Assembly (NCBI GenBank): GCA_029204225.1
Contig: CM055098.1
Span: 51,921,957 to 51,985,956 of the forward strand
Direction: 5' to 3'
DNA length: 64,000 bases
From: Diphasiastrum complanatum
Lineage: Eukaryota; Streptophyta; Lycopodiopsida; Lycopodiales; Lycopodiaceae
In this document: piece after piece, positions 35,455 through 45,332 of the stretch
Layout: each line of letters opens with the position of its first letter
Numbering within the stretch: position 1 is the stretch's first letter
Translations under genes and position numbers: made by a program
Notes under the pieces: generated by a model
Databases searched by the model: none
The model's input: only the letters and a program-made list of their open reading frames with translations
Told to the model about the DNA's origin: nothing

Positions 35455-36780
35455 AGCTACCTTTACAAGCTTTACTTCCGGCGCCATCGACGCCAGCTAT
35501 GTCCCCGGCGCCAGCAGCGCCCCTGCTGCTCTCGGCGCCAACGGCGCCGGCGCCGCTCCCGGCGCCACTGTGACCAGAATCCAGTCGGCGCCAAGTTCCT
35601 ATGGCTGAAAATCTTTGATCGGTTCTAGCGAAGTCCAGAGAGCTCAGATCGATGTGCAATCACCTCACACGATCTAGGCATGATTAAAGGAAGCCTGAGG
35701 ATCAATAAAATCTAGAGAGAGAAAATGACTTTCTAGAAAGAGAAAATCCTAGAGAGAGAAAAACGTGCTTTACCAGCTTGGGTAGAGTGCTTGGTATGAG
35801 GGGGGGTGCCGAATCACACCAATACTATAGGGGAGTGCGGGTTGCGACTCAGGGCGAGCTCCAACCAAGTCTCAGCCTCCCTTGCTGGAATGTTGTCATG
35901 GCTCTCGCCTTGGCATGCTAGCGCCCCGGAGACTAGGGTCGGTCACACACTTGAAATGTAACCTTCTCAGATTTATCAATAAAGTGGGATTTTCCTCAAA
36001 CTGACTCTGATTACCTTCTGGGTTTCAGTGTTCGGTAAAAGCGCCAGTTGTAAGGCCGCTTTCAAAATTTTTAACTTGGCACATAGCTGAGGGTCGTATC
36101 CCGGGACGCCAGCAGTATGCCGTCGGGACCATTCGGTCCTTGGCGCCAGCGGTATGCTGTTGGGACCATTTGGTCCAAAGAATTGGTTGTTTCCATATCT
36201 GTCGCGGCTTGTGGTTCTGAGTGTTCCTTGCATGAACGTGAATGGGTTAAGCTCTTGGGGAACGGGCTCTAACCTGTCGGCTGAGTTGGATGGCTTGCTT
36301 GGGTGGATGTTACCTGTTTATGGCTGTCCAGTCTGGCGTGGCGCCAGGTTGGCTTCCAGCGCTCGTGACGAAGCTTTCAGTTGGTTAAGTCTGATGTAAG
36401 TCAGACCGCTTGCTTGGAATGGATGTTACTCGTTTGTAACGAAGCTTCGAGTTGGTTAAGTTTGATGTATGTCGGGCGGCTTGCTTGGAGGGAAGTCACC
36501 CATGTCGGGACCCCCGATCTGGCATGGCGCCAGGTTGGATCTCAATGTTGGTCCTCGGAACTTCAAGTTGGTTAAGTCTGATCGTTGTTGGCGAGTTGGC
36601 TGCTTGTATGTCAAGTGGGTTTGGATGGCAAGAGTTGAAGGCTGGGAAGCTAAGTCGTGGTTCCCGGCTCCCTTTGGGATGCCTGCGCTACATTCTCCTT
36701 CAGTGTTGCCTCAATCCAAAGTTGTATAGTCTCCAAACTCTCCTCCTCCTTTTCCCACAGGATTTGAATTAGATTCATTT
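35455..36780. repeat. GC-richer insert with GGCGCC clusters and tandem repeats
   Basis: GGCGCC occurs about ten times, seven of them in 35475-35600. Two head-to-tail 37-bp units (36104-36177) each contain GGACC-4-GGTCC. GTTGGTTAAGTYTGATG recurs near 36380, 36451 and 36567 in larger degenerate units. The minus strand has primer-site-like TTGGCGCCGACTGG (near 35592) and AGTGGCGCCGGGAG (near 35570), so part of it may be an antisense LTR. It separates the H3-like gene from the C48 gene. Confidence 0.55.
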
Positions 36781-36830
36781 TTGAAAGTTAAAATTGATTC
36801 CTTTCTAATGATGACTCATTAAATGGAGTT

Positions 36831-37750
36831 TTGGTAACACTTCCCGCCTCCCCTATTTCGACCTTTGCAGATTCTCCTCAATATGCACAATTGTACCAAT
36901 CATTATCTACATATCTAAGAGCTTCAGATTCAAGTTATAATTTTCAAATACCAATCAATCATTTAAATCAGCCTCTCAGTGAATTAGATATGAAACAGAT
37001 GGAAAATAAAGATACAATGATTGGGGACAATATTGGAGAGGGGTCTATTAGATACTGGCTTGAATATTACCAAGATCCCATTTTTATAGATGTTGTTTTG
37101 TTACAAACTCGGTTCCTTACGAGATTTCACTATTTTGATTTTAAAGAAATCCTTGAGGGATACATTAAGAATGTCAAGCTGGGAACTCCATTGTTTGTGA
37201 TACCGTATTTAAACAAGTAAGTCAACAATTTTTCACAGATTCTCTAATGAAATTTTGCTTATGAAATTTTGTTTATATTTGCAATTTGAATAACCTAATA
37301 ATTTGACATTGCAGTGGTCATTGGAGCTTGTACATTTTGCCATTATATATAAATAGTGAGCATGAATGCAACCCTATTTGTTTGAAGATGACACACACTC
37401 GCAAGGCCGCAAAATCGCTTGTAAATAAAGTAGTGAAGATCTTTCGAATGCCAACCGCAAGGTTATAAAAAAAACTGTAGATGATTGCGAAGGTATTCCT
37501 AGTCATCAACTAGCTCTGGTATCAATTCAGCGTGCATTGATAGGTAAATTATAATTTCGGTCCATCAAACCACGCGCTGAAACGATATTGTATGTTGTTT
37601 TTCGGATATGCTTTATTCTTACACATAAACCCGTCTGTTTGTCCAGTCCTCCCAACAAACAGATTCTATGGATGGTATACTATATACAATGCCAAATCCT
37701 TTTCAATTGGCTTGGACAACAGAAACAACTTCATGATCTATGGTAGGTAA
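36831..37750 (+). pseudogene. C48/Ulp1-like cysteine peptidase of the transposon
   Basis: Exon 1 (to 37216) ends at AACAA|GTAAGT and exon 2 starts at 37315 after TTGCAG. The splice gives FVIPYLNNGHWSLYILPLY, the typical C48 block around the catalytic His. Exon 2 continues with HTRKAAKSLVNKVVKIF, similar to the following helix, although the expected Asp is not evident. A further exon after TTTGTCCAG (near 37647) reads SSQQTDSMDGILYTM, matching the PQQxNSxDCGVYTM pattern with the oxyanion Gln present but the catalytic Cys position replaced by Gly. C48-like proteins are known cargo of several plant DNA transposons. The copy is probably inactive. Later exons may reach about 38070. Confidence 0.7.
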
Positions 37751-38258
37751 TATATTCATTTGATATATTGTATGTTTTTTTTTTCTACTTTATGATATTT
37801 TTTTATTGAAACAAGTGCTTATCGATTTTAGTTTTTGGCAGTTTGTCTGCCCATCAGTCACACCTTAAGAAAAATGACCTTTCAGCAAGAGTCAATAAAA
37901 ATTATTGTGAGAATTTTTATTCCTGTTACTATTTCAAATAGTTCGCCGAGGGTTCTTGCTTCTGGAGAAATGGATGTGGAGATTATAGACCAAAAAGTTG
38001 GTATTGAGAGGGAGCAAAAGAAAGATACAAGAAGAAAGATAGATTGGTCACCCTTCATGGGGATGACTTGAAATGTATTTCAAATGTACACAAAAATTTA
38101 TACAAACATATTGAGTTAAAATTATGATCTTTTATGCATCCACAATTTCGATTGTTGTTGCTATATCTTTGCATTTCATGTGCTCTTCTTGCCTTGTCCT
38201 TATTTGCACACAAAAATTAAAATCATTGTAACATTCGGCATCTTGAAACAATAACAAG

Positions 38259-39571
38259 TCAAAATTCAAAATTGCATATTGTGTAACATACATTAACACC
38301 GTTCAATAGAAATCGATAGTATTGAGAAAGATCAAACTGCACCATGTCAAGTTCTAACTGAATGTGGTTGAGATTCCAATATTCCTTGACCTCGATTACA
38401 GCAAGACCATTGTCATTTCTTTTCACTATTATTTGAAGTGCTCTTGATGGTTTATTGCAAAATCTTGATCTAATGGCTTCCACTCACTTTTGCATTTTAT
38501 CCATCGTCTATAATACAGTAACAAAGTTAGCATGTGTTTTTCTATGTGATATCTAAATGTCATTGATGACTTACATACTCTACACTCAACTTGCTCATTT
38601 TGTTTTGTCCCAACAAACATCCAACGACTCGGTGAGCATTTCATCACTGAAGTCCTTACAAATAAACATTTTTTCGTTCGTCGAACATTGCATTTGAAAA
38701 AAAAATCAACAAAAATAGAAAAAGGTAGATACCAATTTAATCTATTATTCTTTGAACCAGTGCTACATTTTAATATACTTTGTATACCCATATAAAGTCT
38801 AGATCGAAAACTTTCTGAAATTGCTGAATCTGGTGAAATCCATTCCTCACTTGAAAAATCTGGTAGAGGGTATGGCTCTAATCTACCCACCAAACCATTT
38901 TTATCAGGAATATAGGTGTGATCATAAAAAAAACTCCCGACTAAAAAAGGGATTTTGGAGAACGTCCCTTATATTGTAGAACACCGATATCAGAATGTAT
39001 GACATAAATTATTTTTGCAATAGATTGAACTGATTGCCATTCAACAAAATTTGATGGATATAAATCTGCAAAACCACCAAAAACATCACGAAAGAAATTC
39101 AATATCAAGGAAATTGCTAATCATTGAAGAAATTTAATTTCAATATGTACATAGTAATCATATACTTACAATTGCATTTTTTTTTCTATCGTCTGGATTC
39201 AAATCCTGAATGTTGAGCTCTTTGTGAAGATAAACATGTTGAATCAAAACTTCTGTGATAGATTTACCAGCAACTGATACTTTGAAATCCATTATCCTTC
39301 CTTTCCAAGAGCTTCTATATATGTTATCTGATCTTTTTCTTCTTTGGAAAGAGCCTCGTGAAGAAGAATGTATCAAAATCCATTGATATTTTCGATATAT
39401 TCTCGGTTTCCATTGATCCTCTGCAATTTTTTTATTGCAAATATTGATAGCATCAATGGTGTAGTCGTTAGTTTTGCCCGGCGGGAGTTTTGAAAATCGT
39501 AAAATTTTAGCCAGGAAAGTAAAAAAATTTCCGTCCGTCAAGCACTGTAATAGTTCGTCACAGATGTACAC
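38259..39571 (-). pseudogene. Unidentified spliced gene of the transposon, minus strand
   Basis: Three open segments on the minus strand follow one another: 39571-39158 (ending near GCAATT|GTAAGTAT), 38893-about 38575, and about 38520-38259. The first has a mixed basic sequence (RKYQWILIHSSSRG, KVSVAGKSITEVLIQHVYLH), the second CNVRRTKKCLFVRTSVMKC and VECRVC, the last RALQIIVKRNDNGLAVIEV. Frames are coherent and about 300 residues in total can be read, too long for chance in this AT-rich DNA. No family is recognised. Position next to the right inverted repeat and opposite orientation suggest a second transposon gene. Confidence 0.5.
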
Positions 39572-39630
39572 AATTTATTGGGCCACTTGGACGTTGAAAG
39601 CGTGCAAAGTAAAAAAAAAAGCATCTTTAC

Positions 39631-39665
39631 AAAGGGCCCATTTTGAGTTCTAATATCCCCTAATG
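39631..39665. repeat. Right terminal inverted repeat of the 7.36-kb transposon
   Basis: On the minus strand it begins CATTAGGGG and includes CTCAAAATGGG. Confidence 0.85.
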
Positions 39666-39806
39666 GACTAACATAATTCCATATATGCAATTATAATCTC
39701 TAGTTTCACTTAAGTGTTTGTTAAAGACTTTGCAACGCATCAAGGCTTAGGAAATATCACTAAGGAGCTGAAAATTTGAGAAAACTTGCATAGCCATGTC
39801 ACCACA
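39666..39806 (-). repeat. 5' LTR of the TRIM/LARD-like element, second piece
   Basis: GACTAACATAATTCC onward aligns with 30981-31102 and ends at GTCACCACA, followed by the TSD TCCAT. It resumes exactly where the piece ending at 32306 stops. Confidence 0.9.
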
Positions 39807-39820
39807 TCCATTTGTAAGAT

Positions 39821-39836
39821 TGTGTGTGTGTGTGTG
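39821..39836. repeat. (TG)n microsatellite
   Basis: Eight TG dinucleotides just right of the TCCAT duplication, followed by CACGCGCGTG. Confidence 0.9.
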
Positions 39837-40149
39837 CACGCGCGTGCCATGTTCACGACACGTACTGTTTAGAGTTGGACATGCATCCCATAACGAGGAC
39901 CGTCCTAAAAGAGAGACTATACATATGTAGTACTTTATCTCTTGTGTTAATATCAGTTCATGTAGTATTCTCTTGGGTTGTGGAGTGATCTCTCCTTCAG
40001 TTGGTGAATATATCTGATGCTTTGCTTGTTAAAGTAGCTAACAATTACTGCCATACAGATCCGTGACACAATCTTGATGTGTTTGCTTGTTGCATGAAAA
40101 TTGGGGTTGGATGCAAGACTCTATGCTGAGATGTTATAACAATTGGTAA

Positions 40150-41022
40150 GTGGAATAACGTCTAATTTTATCACCTTCAATTGAACTAGCTACCTTTTGA
40201 TCTATAACACTTGGATGTTGTTGTGATGAGAAAATTTCTACTCGGCTTCTATTGATGCTAGTGAAATTGTTTGTTGCTTATCAGATAACCAAGAGATCAC
40301 CCCTTCTCCAAGAAATGTTGCAAAGGCATGTGTAGACTTCCTATACTTCTTGTCCCCTTTCAAATTTGAATCAAGATTCAGCACCCCCTAAAGTTGTCAG
40401 CACAAGCCTTGAGCCTAGAGGTAATATAAGCCTATGCACTAATAAATGTGCACTATTTAAGTGATGGCACATATCTCAAAGTTAAAACTTGATGTAGAGA
40501 AAAGAATTTAAATAGGCAACCCTTGACTTTAGTCCTCTACTCAATCCCATCTAGTAAGTTCATGCATGCATGGAATGGCACAACGTGGCAAGTCTCTTTT
40601 CCAGATACCAATATGGTGCAACACGCTAGTTCTGGATCATCAAATTCCTGCTGCACTGTTGTGTAACTTCATCCTTTTGTCTTGAATTGGGCTTTGGGAG
40701 CTGCTGTTGTTACTACGTTTTCAAACAAGCAACTGTAGTTACTATTTCTTCTGAGGTATTGAGTCGATCGGTTGACAGGAACTCTATATCACAACACTAC
40801 GATGTTTTTGTGGCAGTTATGAACATGGATCGCCATTGCGTGCTCATCTTTTCTGATCCATTCAGCTCTCCTCGGGTCTCCCTCTAGAGGCTGCACCTCT
40901 GAGAGTTCGGTCACTGACCAGATGCCTTCGCCCTTCAGAAGTGTTTTGATTTTGAATTTTCAGATTCTGTAATTTGCGCCATCGAAACTGATTGCTACTC
41001 TTGTCTGGATTGTTGTAGCCAT
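40150..41022 (-). pseudogene. Copia gag plus RNase H remnant, antisense, internally deleted
   Basis: The gag start codon lies at 41022 on the minus strand (MATTIQTRVAISFDGANYR, then a stop where Trp is expected, then KFKIKTLLKGEGIWSVTE) and continues with AEWIRKDEHAMAIHVHNC near 40840. Near 40345-40250 the same strand shows copia RNase H (FATFLGEGVISWLSDKQQ, then SLASIEAE). Protease, integrase and RT are missing between them, so about 3 kb of a normal element has been lost. Confidence 0.8.
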
Positions 41023-41063
41023 ATTGTGTTGTTTGGAAGAATATCAGTAGTGATAACCTGTGG

Positions 41064-41075
41064 GCTTCGATACCA
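41064..41075 (-). other. Copia primer-binding site, antisense
   Basis: The minus strand reads TGGTATCGAAGC directly after the LTR end CGCGACA, a variant of the tRNA-Met-type site. Confidence 0.8.
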
Positions 41076-41815
41076 TGTCGCGAGAAGCGAGACTGTTTCG
41101 ATTTTGTCTTCGTCTTCTTGTTCGCAAACGATTTTGTGTCTTTGAATTTTCTTTTTGCGCGGAAGCTATTTACAGGATCCCAGACACGCGACTACACATG
41201 ATAGAACAGATTCTATTCTAGCAATCAAGACAAATGACAGAACAAGATAGGGAGATGCATGAAAATAGAACGACTATATTATCAGTTTAGTTTCTAGAGC
41301 GAGATCGTCAGTGTCTCACTCGTTGGCGGAGTGACACTCTGCTCTTTCGCCGTGCTCTTCTCATTGGCAGACTTTCATACATAGCTCTATTGTTTCTCGT
41401 AATTTTCTTTCTGCTCTACTCGCTACGTCTCTCTCTGTCTCTTACAGATCTATTCAGATTTTCTTCACATTCGTTTATGATCCAGAGAGGATAGTTTATA
41501 CTTCCACAGTGTGGAGTTTACAAGATGGCTAAACATAGAATCACAAGACTAGTTAACGCTAATCAACTAGTTAGTTAGTCTTCGTCGTTGCCACTCGTTT
41601 TAGCTGGGCGTGAAGTCTACGACTCCAAGCCCGTTGAGCTACCAGCTAGCAGCGTGAAAGATTCCTCTTCGTTTGTTTCATAATTTCCCGTTGGCCTTCG
41701 TTCTTTTCGTTTTTTTTTTGTTTTTGCGTCCCTTTGCGGTTTGCGGTCCTGGAGGTGTGTTTACGATTCACGAATGATTCGTGAATCGTTTGTGCTTTGA
41801 GTCAAAGACACATTG
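41076..41815 (-). repeat. 5' LTR of the antisense copia element (far end uncertain)
   Basis: On the minus strand the LTR ends CTTCTCGCGACA at 41076, next to the primer site. The other end is not fixed; a TGTGTC near 41812 is one candidate. A perfect 12+1+12 palindrome lies at 41764-41788. Confidence 0.55.
41764..41788. repeat. Perfect 25-nt palindrome
   Basis: CGATTCACGAAT-G-ATTCGTGAATCG, two 12-base arms with one central base. Its GATTC/GAATC core resembles the subterminal palindromes of the hAT element at 14972-15013. Confidence 0.9.
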
Positions 41816-42677
41816 ACTGTTGCAAATCGTTCTCGTTCGACCTTCGTTTCTTGTTCGTGCTACGACAAAGTTGCAGGAGTTTACCATTTCTGACAATCAC
41901 TACTAAAATAGATCCAATAATAGGTAATGCAGGAAGCTTTGAAGCGGCCGCTCCTGCAAACTGAGTCTGTCGAAGAATTGAAATCGCCTGTGAACGTTGT
42001 AGTGCTATAGAAATACGTTGACGGTAGAAACAATGACGGAAGGTAAGGTAATGCTTTGTCCTTGGCGTTTTACCATATGCTCCACACATAAAGATAATCT
42101 GAATTAAACACCATCTTATTTGCCTGTTGCTCATATTTTTCAATAAATGTGGAAAAAGAAATTACAATTTTTTTTTTTGCATACATGTTAAGCAACTAGT
42201 GGTATTATACAACTTGGCTTGCCATTTACGGAGCTAAGCTCCTTAGATGTCACTACACAATGGTTGGGATTTGTCTGCACCTTTCCGGTGGCGGTCAACA
42301 ACTCTACTCATACACCCCACCACGATGGACCATTACAAAAATTCAAATTTGAACTTGTAAGCTATTTTTTATTTTAAACTAAGCTCAAGTCAAGATTAAA
42401 ATCCATTAAGAAGCTCCCCAAATTTAGGAACTTTGAGTAGAATACACCCCTATGCCCAAACACAAAGGAGGATTTAAATTGTTAGAAAGGAAATAAAGGA
42501 GCGCGCAATTATATACAAGTTAAAACATTATAAAAAACATATTTCATTGATAAACTTGTCTATGAGACACGTTTATTCGTAGAAAATCTTTAAAATAGCT
42601 CAGCATTATCATGACAAAGCCAATGGACTACATATGTTCCAAAGTAGCTCAAACATGTACTAAGATATCCTCATGAA

Positions 42678-43407
42678 TTGTTTTTAGCTTTTTTTAAAAA
42701 AATTGTATTGGATTTTTGCCATGCTGTGAAGCTCTCCATGCATTCATTGTGTATAAATTGGTCTTCTAAAAATTGCATGAGTCAATACGCATCGGAGTTT
42801 GAAGCCATCAAAGGCATTCATGTTGTTGTGGTTGCAGTTGATGGGAGCCATATCCCTATCATTGGCCCAACAAAAAATCCACAAGACTATTGCAACAAAA
42901 AAGGGTTTCATTGCATTCTATTGCAAGTCATAACGAATGCACATGTTTAGTCTGGAATTACAATGTTGGTTGGGCAGGCAGTATACATGATTGGTCTTTA
43001 TTCAAGCAATCAAATATTGGCCAAAGGTGTTTGGCTAGAAAACTAGGAAACTATTGTTTGATTGGGGATGTTGCTTACCCACCAAGAGATTGGATACTAA
43101 GTCCGTTCAAAGGTCATAAGGATGGTTTGTCAAGAGTTGAGTACCAGTGGAATTTTGTACAATCGAGCACACAAATGGCAGTTGAGTGATCATTTGGTAT
43201 GTTAAAGTCTAGGTGGAGAATTTTGATCAAGCAATTTGTTATGAAATTATAGTACTTGAAATGGTTGCTACTTGCTCCGACCTGAACAATCTATGTATTA
43301 TATACAAAGATAGTTTTGATGAGATGTGGGTAGCTAAGATTGAGTCTAAGCTGAAGTATAAAACATGGAAAGATGTAAGAAAGAGAAGAACTAAACTTAA
43401 TTTTTGA
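42678..43407 (+). pseudogene. PIF/Harbinger transposase (DDE nuclease), broken
   Basis: In two frames the DDE_4-type nuclease reads VVVVAVDGSHIPIIGPTKNP (first Asp, near 42823-42880), YCNKKGFHCILLQV, then after a frameshift GWAGSIHDWSLFKQSN and CLIGDVAYPPRDWILSPFKG (second Asp, near 43057-43110). It ends with AVE-stop-SFGMLKSRWRIL (Glu, near 43178-43222). A last part TCSDLNNLCIIYKDSFDEMW (near 43270) fits the usual C-terminus. A frameshift at about 42945 and a stop right after the catalytic Glu disable it. The companion Myb-like gene and the terminal repeats were not found. Confidence 0.88.
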
Positions 43408-43439
43408 AGTACTATATGAAGTCTAGAGATTGCAAACAA

Positions 43440-44160
43440 TCAATGAAGATGCTTTTTCAAGATGAGGAGCACATGCCTAATAGTAGCATGCAAGGAGAGA
43501 GTTCATCTGAGAGTTGAATGTTTAGATGATGAACAAATCACTCAAGCAAGCAAAAGTAGATCAACCACACTTGAGATATAGCGACAAGATAAATTAGAGG
43601 CCATAGTGTATGCTACGATGCGTCTCCCTAGACAAAAACATCCAATAAGTTAAATATCATGTCCATATGGCATGTGTAAAAGGTCCCAATAGCCTATTCT
43701 TTGAACATGTGTGGCTTTATTTGAGTCGGACGTCCTACAGTTGCTTATTCATATGTTGATTGCATTGTTTAATGATCCCGAATCATATGTTGATTGCAAC
43801 ACCTTGCACAAGACTAGGAAATGTCAGAGGAAAAAGCAAATGTGGCTCAACAACATTGTTGGATCGTGGTTTTTCTTAGCATGATTTCAGAGATTTAGTT
43901 TTTAAACCCAATTTGCAATGAGAGACCATTTTGCATTGTTTATGTTTGTTCTTTTATATGCTCTTGTATCACTGTTAACCATTTAACATTTTACTTTGTC
44001 AACATTTTATAGGTATGTGTTCATTTTTTCTCAATGTCATTCGTTGTTCTATCCCAATTTGGTTCATCTCTTTTATCAATGCAAATGAACAAGGGAGGAG
44101 GAGGAAGTGTTGCCAATGTGATGGTGCTAGAAAAGATTTATTCATAAGAATGTACTTGCC
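43440..44160. other. No gene seen
   Basis: AT-rich DNA between the Harbinger pseudogene and the next copia fragment, with no motif or repeat that I recognise. Confidence 0.4.
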
Positions 44161-44164
44161 ATCT

Positions 44165-44330
44165 CGCAAAGCATCTGACGACAGCTCTTGATTTCTTGAT
44201 TCCGAAGCCACTCAACATATGACCAACCATATCGACTGTTTCAAATCCTATGTGTCGTACAGTACCAAGAGATACGTTCACTTGGGAAACAATACCGCAC
44301 ATGTGTTGGATTTCAATGCTCAAGATCAAA
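44165..44330 (+). pseudogene. Copia protease scrap
   Basis: It reads FLDSEATQHMTNHIDCFKSY and RYVHLGNNTAHVL. These match the protease of element II (LDSGATQHMTHHCDWFKDY, then VVQLGDNSSHS), with the active-site Gly changed to Glu. Confidence 0.8.
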
Positions 44331-44341
44331 TCCATTGAGTA

Positions 44342-45192
44342 ATGAGAATCCTGAAAGATTCAGCCGAAGTCGACGCCATCGACTTCGAAGTCATCGAAGT
44401 GTTCGAAGTCTGACTTCATCAACTTTGACTTTTCCATGTATATAATCAAGTGTCCCTGTCGACATCAAAGTGTCCGACATCGAAGTCATCGACATCGAAG
44501 TGTCCCTGTCGATATTGAAGTCATCGACTTCTCCTATGTATACTCATATGATATATACAACATCTACTTACCCAACATCAAAGTCATTGACTACATTGAC
44601 TTCGACTTGTCATGTATATACCCATCAACTGAATTCATCAAAATCTCCACACTAACTCCGTCAACCGAATCAGTCTACATGTCCAACTTCGTCGACTTTA
44701 TCGAATTCGTCATCAGGAAAAAGTCGATCCATGAACTAGTAGACGATTTCAAGTACATCTCTGACAGTCCACCTAATTTGTACATACATTTACAGTTAGA
44801 GAAGACGACCATCTAATGAATAACGACTACAATACATTAAGTAGTTAAGACTTTATGTTCCCAATGCACTGAGCACTGACATGCAATCGTCAATGTATAG
44901 CATCAACACTCTTGCTAGATTGGTGAGGATGTATTCTAGTTAAGTAACAATTTTGTAGTTAGAGATGATCATTCAGATCAGTTGGAGATTTTTTGCGCCT
45001 ACTGTCTTGTGATGCTCCTCTTTTACTCATTTTTCTTACAATCAGAGTGCAAGTTTTGTCTCACTACTGTTTCGTTCACTTGTATTGCTACTCAGCTTTC
45101 ATTTTGATTATCGTTTGCTGTTAACTGCTGCACTACCGATCAACCATCCATCTGCTATCAGACTTCCGTTGCTCTCCTACCATTTTTTGACA
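44342..45192 (+). repeat. Copia LTR of the element I/II superfamily (left end approximate)
   Basis: The right end TTTTTTGACA is followed by a TGGTATCAGAGT primer site at 45193. The last 170 bp (CAGAGTGCAAGTTTTGTCTCAC onward) match the end of the LTR at 1854-2660. The left part has short repeats built from TCGACATCGAAGT and GAAGTGTCCCTGTCGA (44370-44530), which are absent from the other LTRs. The left end is placed by eye only. Confidence 0.65.
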
Positions 45193-45204
45193 TGGTATCA
45201 GAGT
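45193..45204 (+). other. Copia primer-binding site
   Basis: TGGTATCAGAGT directly follows the LTR end. Confidence 0.88.
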
Positions 45205-45332
45205 GGGTGGCTCAGTAATATGCATTTCTATTGCAGGTTATCAGTCTTGTTTCTATCAAGACATCATTTCAGCAAGTGTACAACTAGCAGTATTCAGATA
45301 TTGTTGTTTCTACCAACGATCTGTACACCAGA

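Larger units (their letters stand above)
32307..39665 (+). mobile_element. 7.36-kb DNA transposon carrying histone H3-like and C48 peptidase genes
   Basis: Both boundaries are set by the undisturbed partner LTR. The ends are inverted repeats: CACTAGGGGAAATATGGGCT on the left against CATTAGGGGATATTAGAACT on the right (reverse complement), both followed by CAAAATGGG; 27 of the first 35 positions agree. Comparison with the empty site gives no target duplication if the ends are CAYTAGGGG; a 2-bp TA duplication is possible if the ends are GGGG. Inside are a coiled-coil protein, an unidentified helical protein, an H3-like gene and a C48-like peptidase on the plus strand, and an unidentified spliced gene on the minus strand. 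No transposase was recognised, so the superfamily is open. Confidence 0.85.
29841..39806 (-). mobile_element. TRIM/LARD-like LTR retrotransposon, split by a DNA transposon
   Basis: The 5-bp sequence TCCAT flanks the element exactly (29836-29840 and 39807-39811). Two long direct repeats start with TGTTGTAACATACTG and end with GTCACCACA, so on the minus strand the LTRs run TGTGGTGAC...GTTACAACA. On that strand a primer site lies next to the right LTR (31695-31714) and a purine tract next to the left LTR. Only about 0.6 kb lies between the LTRs, with no coding sequence, so it is non-autonomous. The right LTR is interrupted at 32306/39666 by a 7.36-kb DNA transposon. Confidence 0.9.

Noticed and set aside
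36154-36772. Overlapping plus-strand open frames of 81-106 codons
   Set aside because: They run through the degenerate tandem repeats in all frames and show no conserved frame or domain.
32305-39668. CACTA (En/Spm) superfamily for the 7.36-kb transposon
   Set aside because: Only one end reads CACTA, no 3-bp duplication is present, and no TNP2/TNPA-like sequence was seen; left unclassified.
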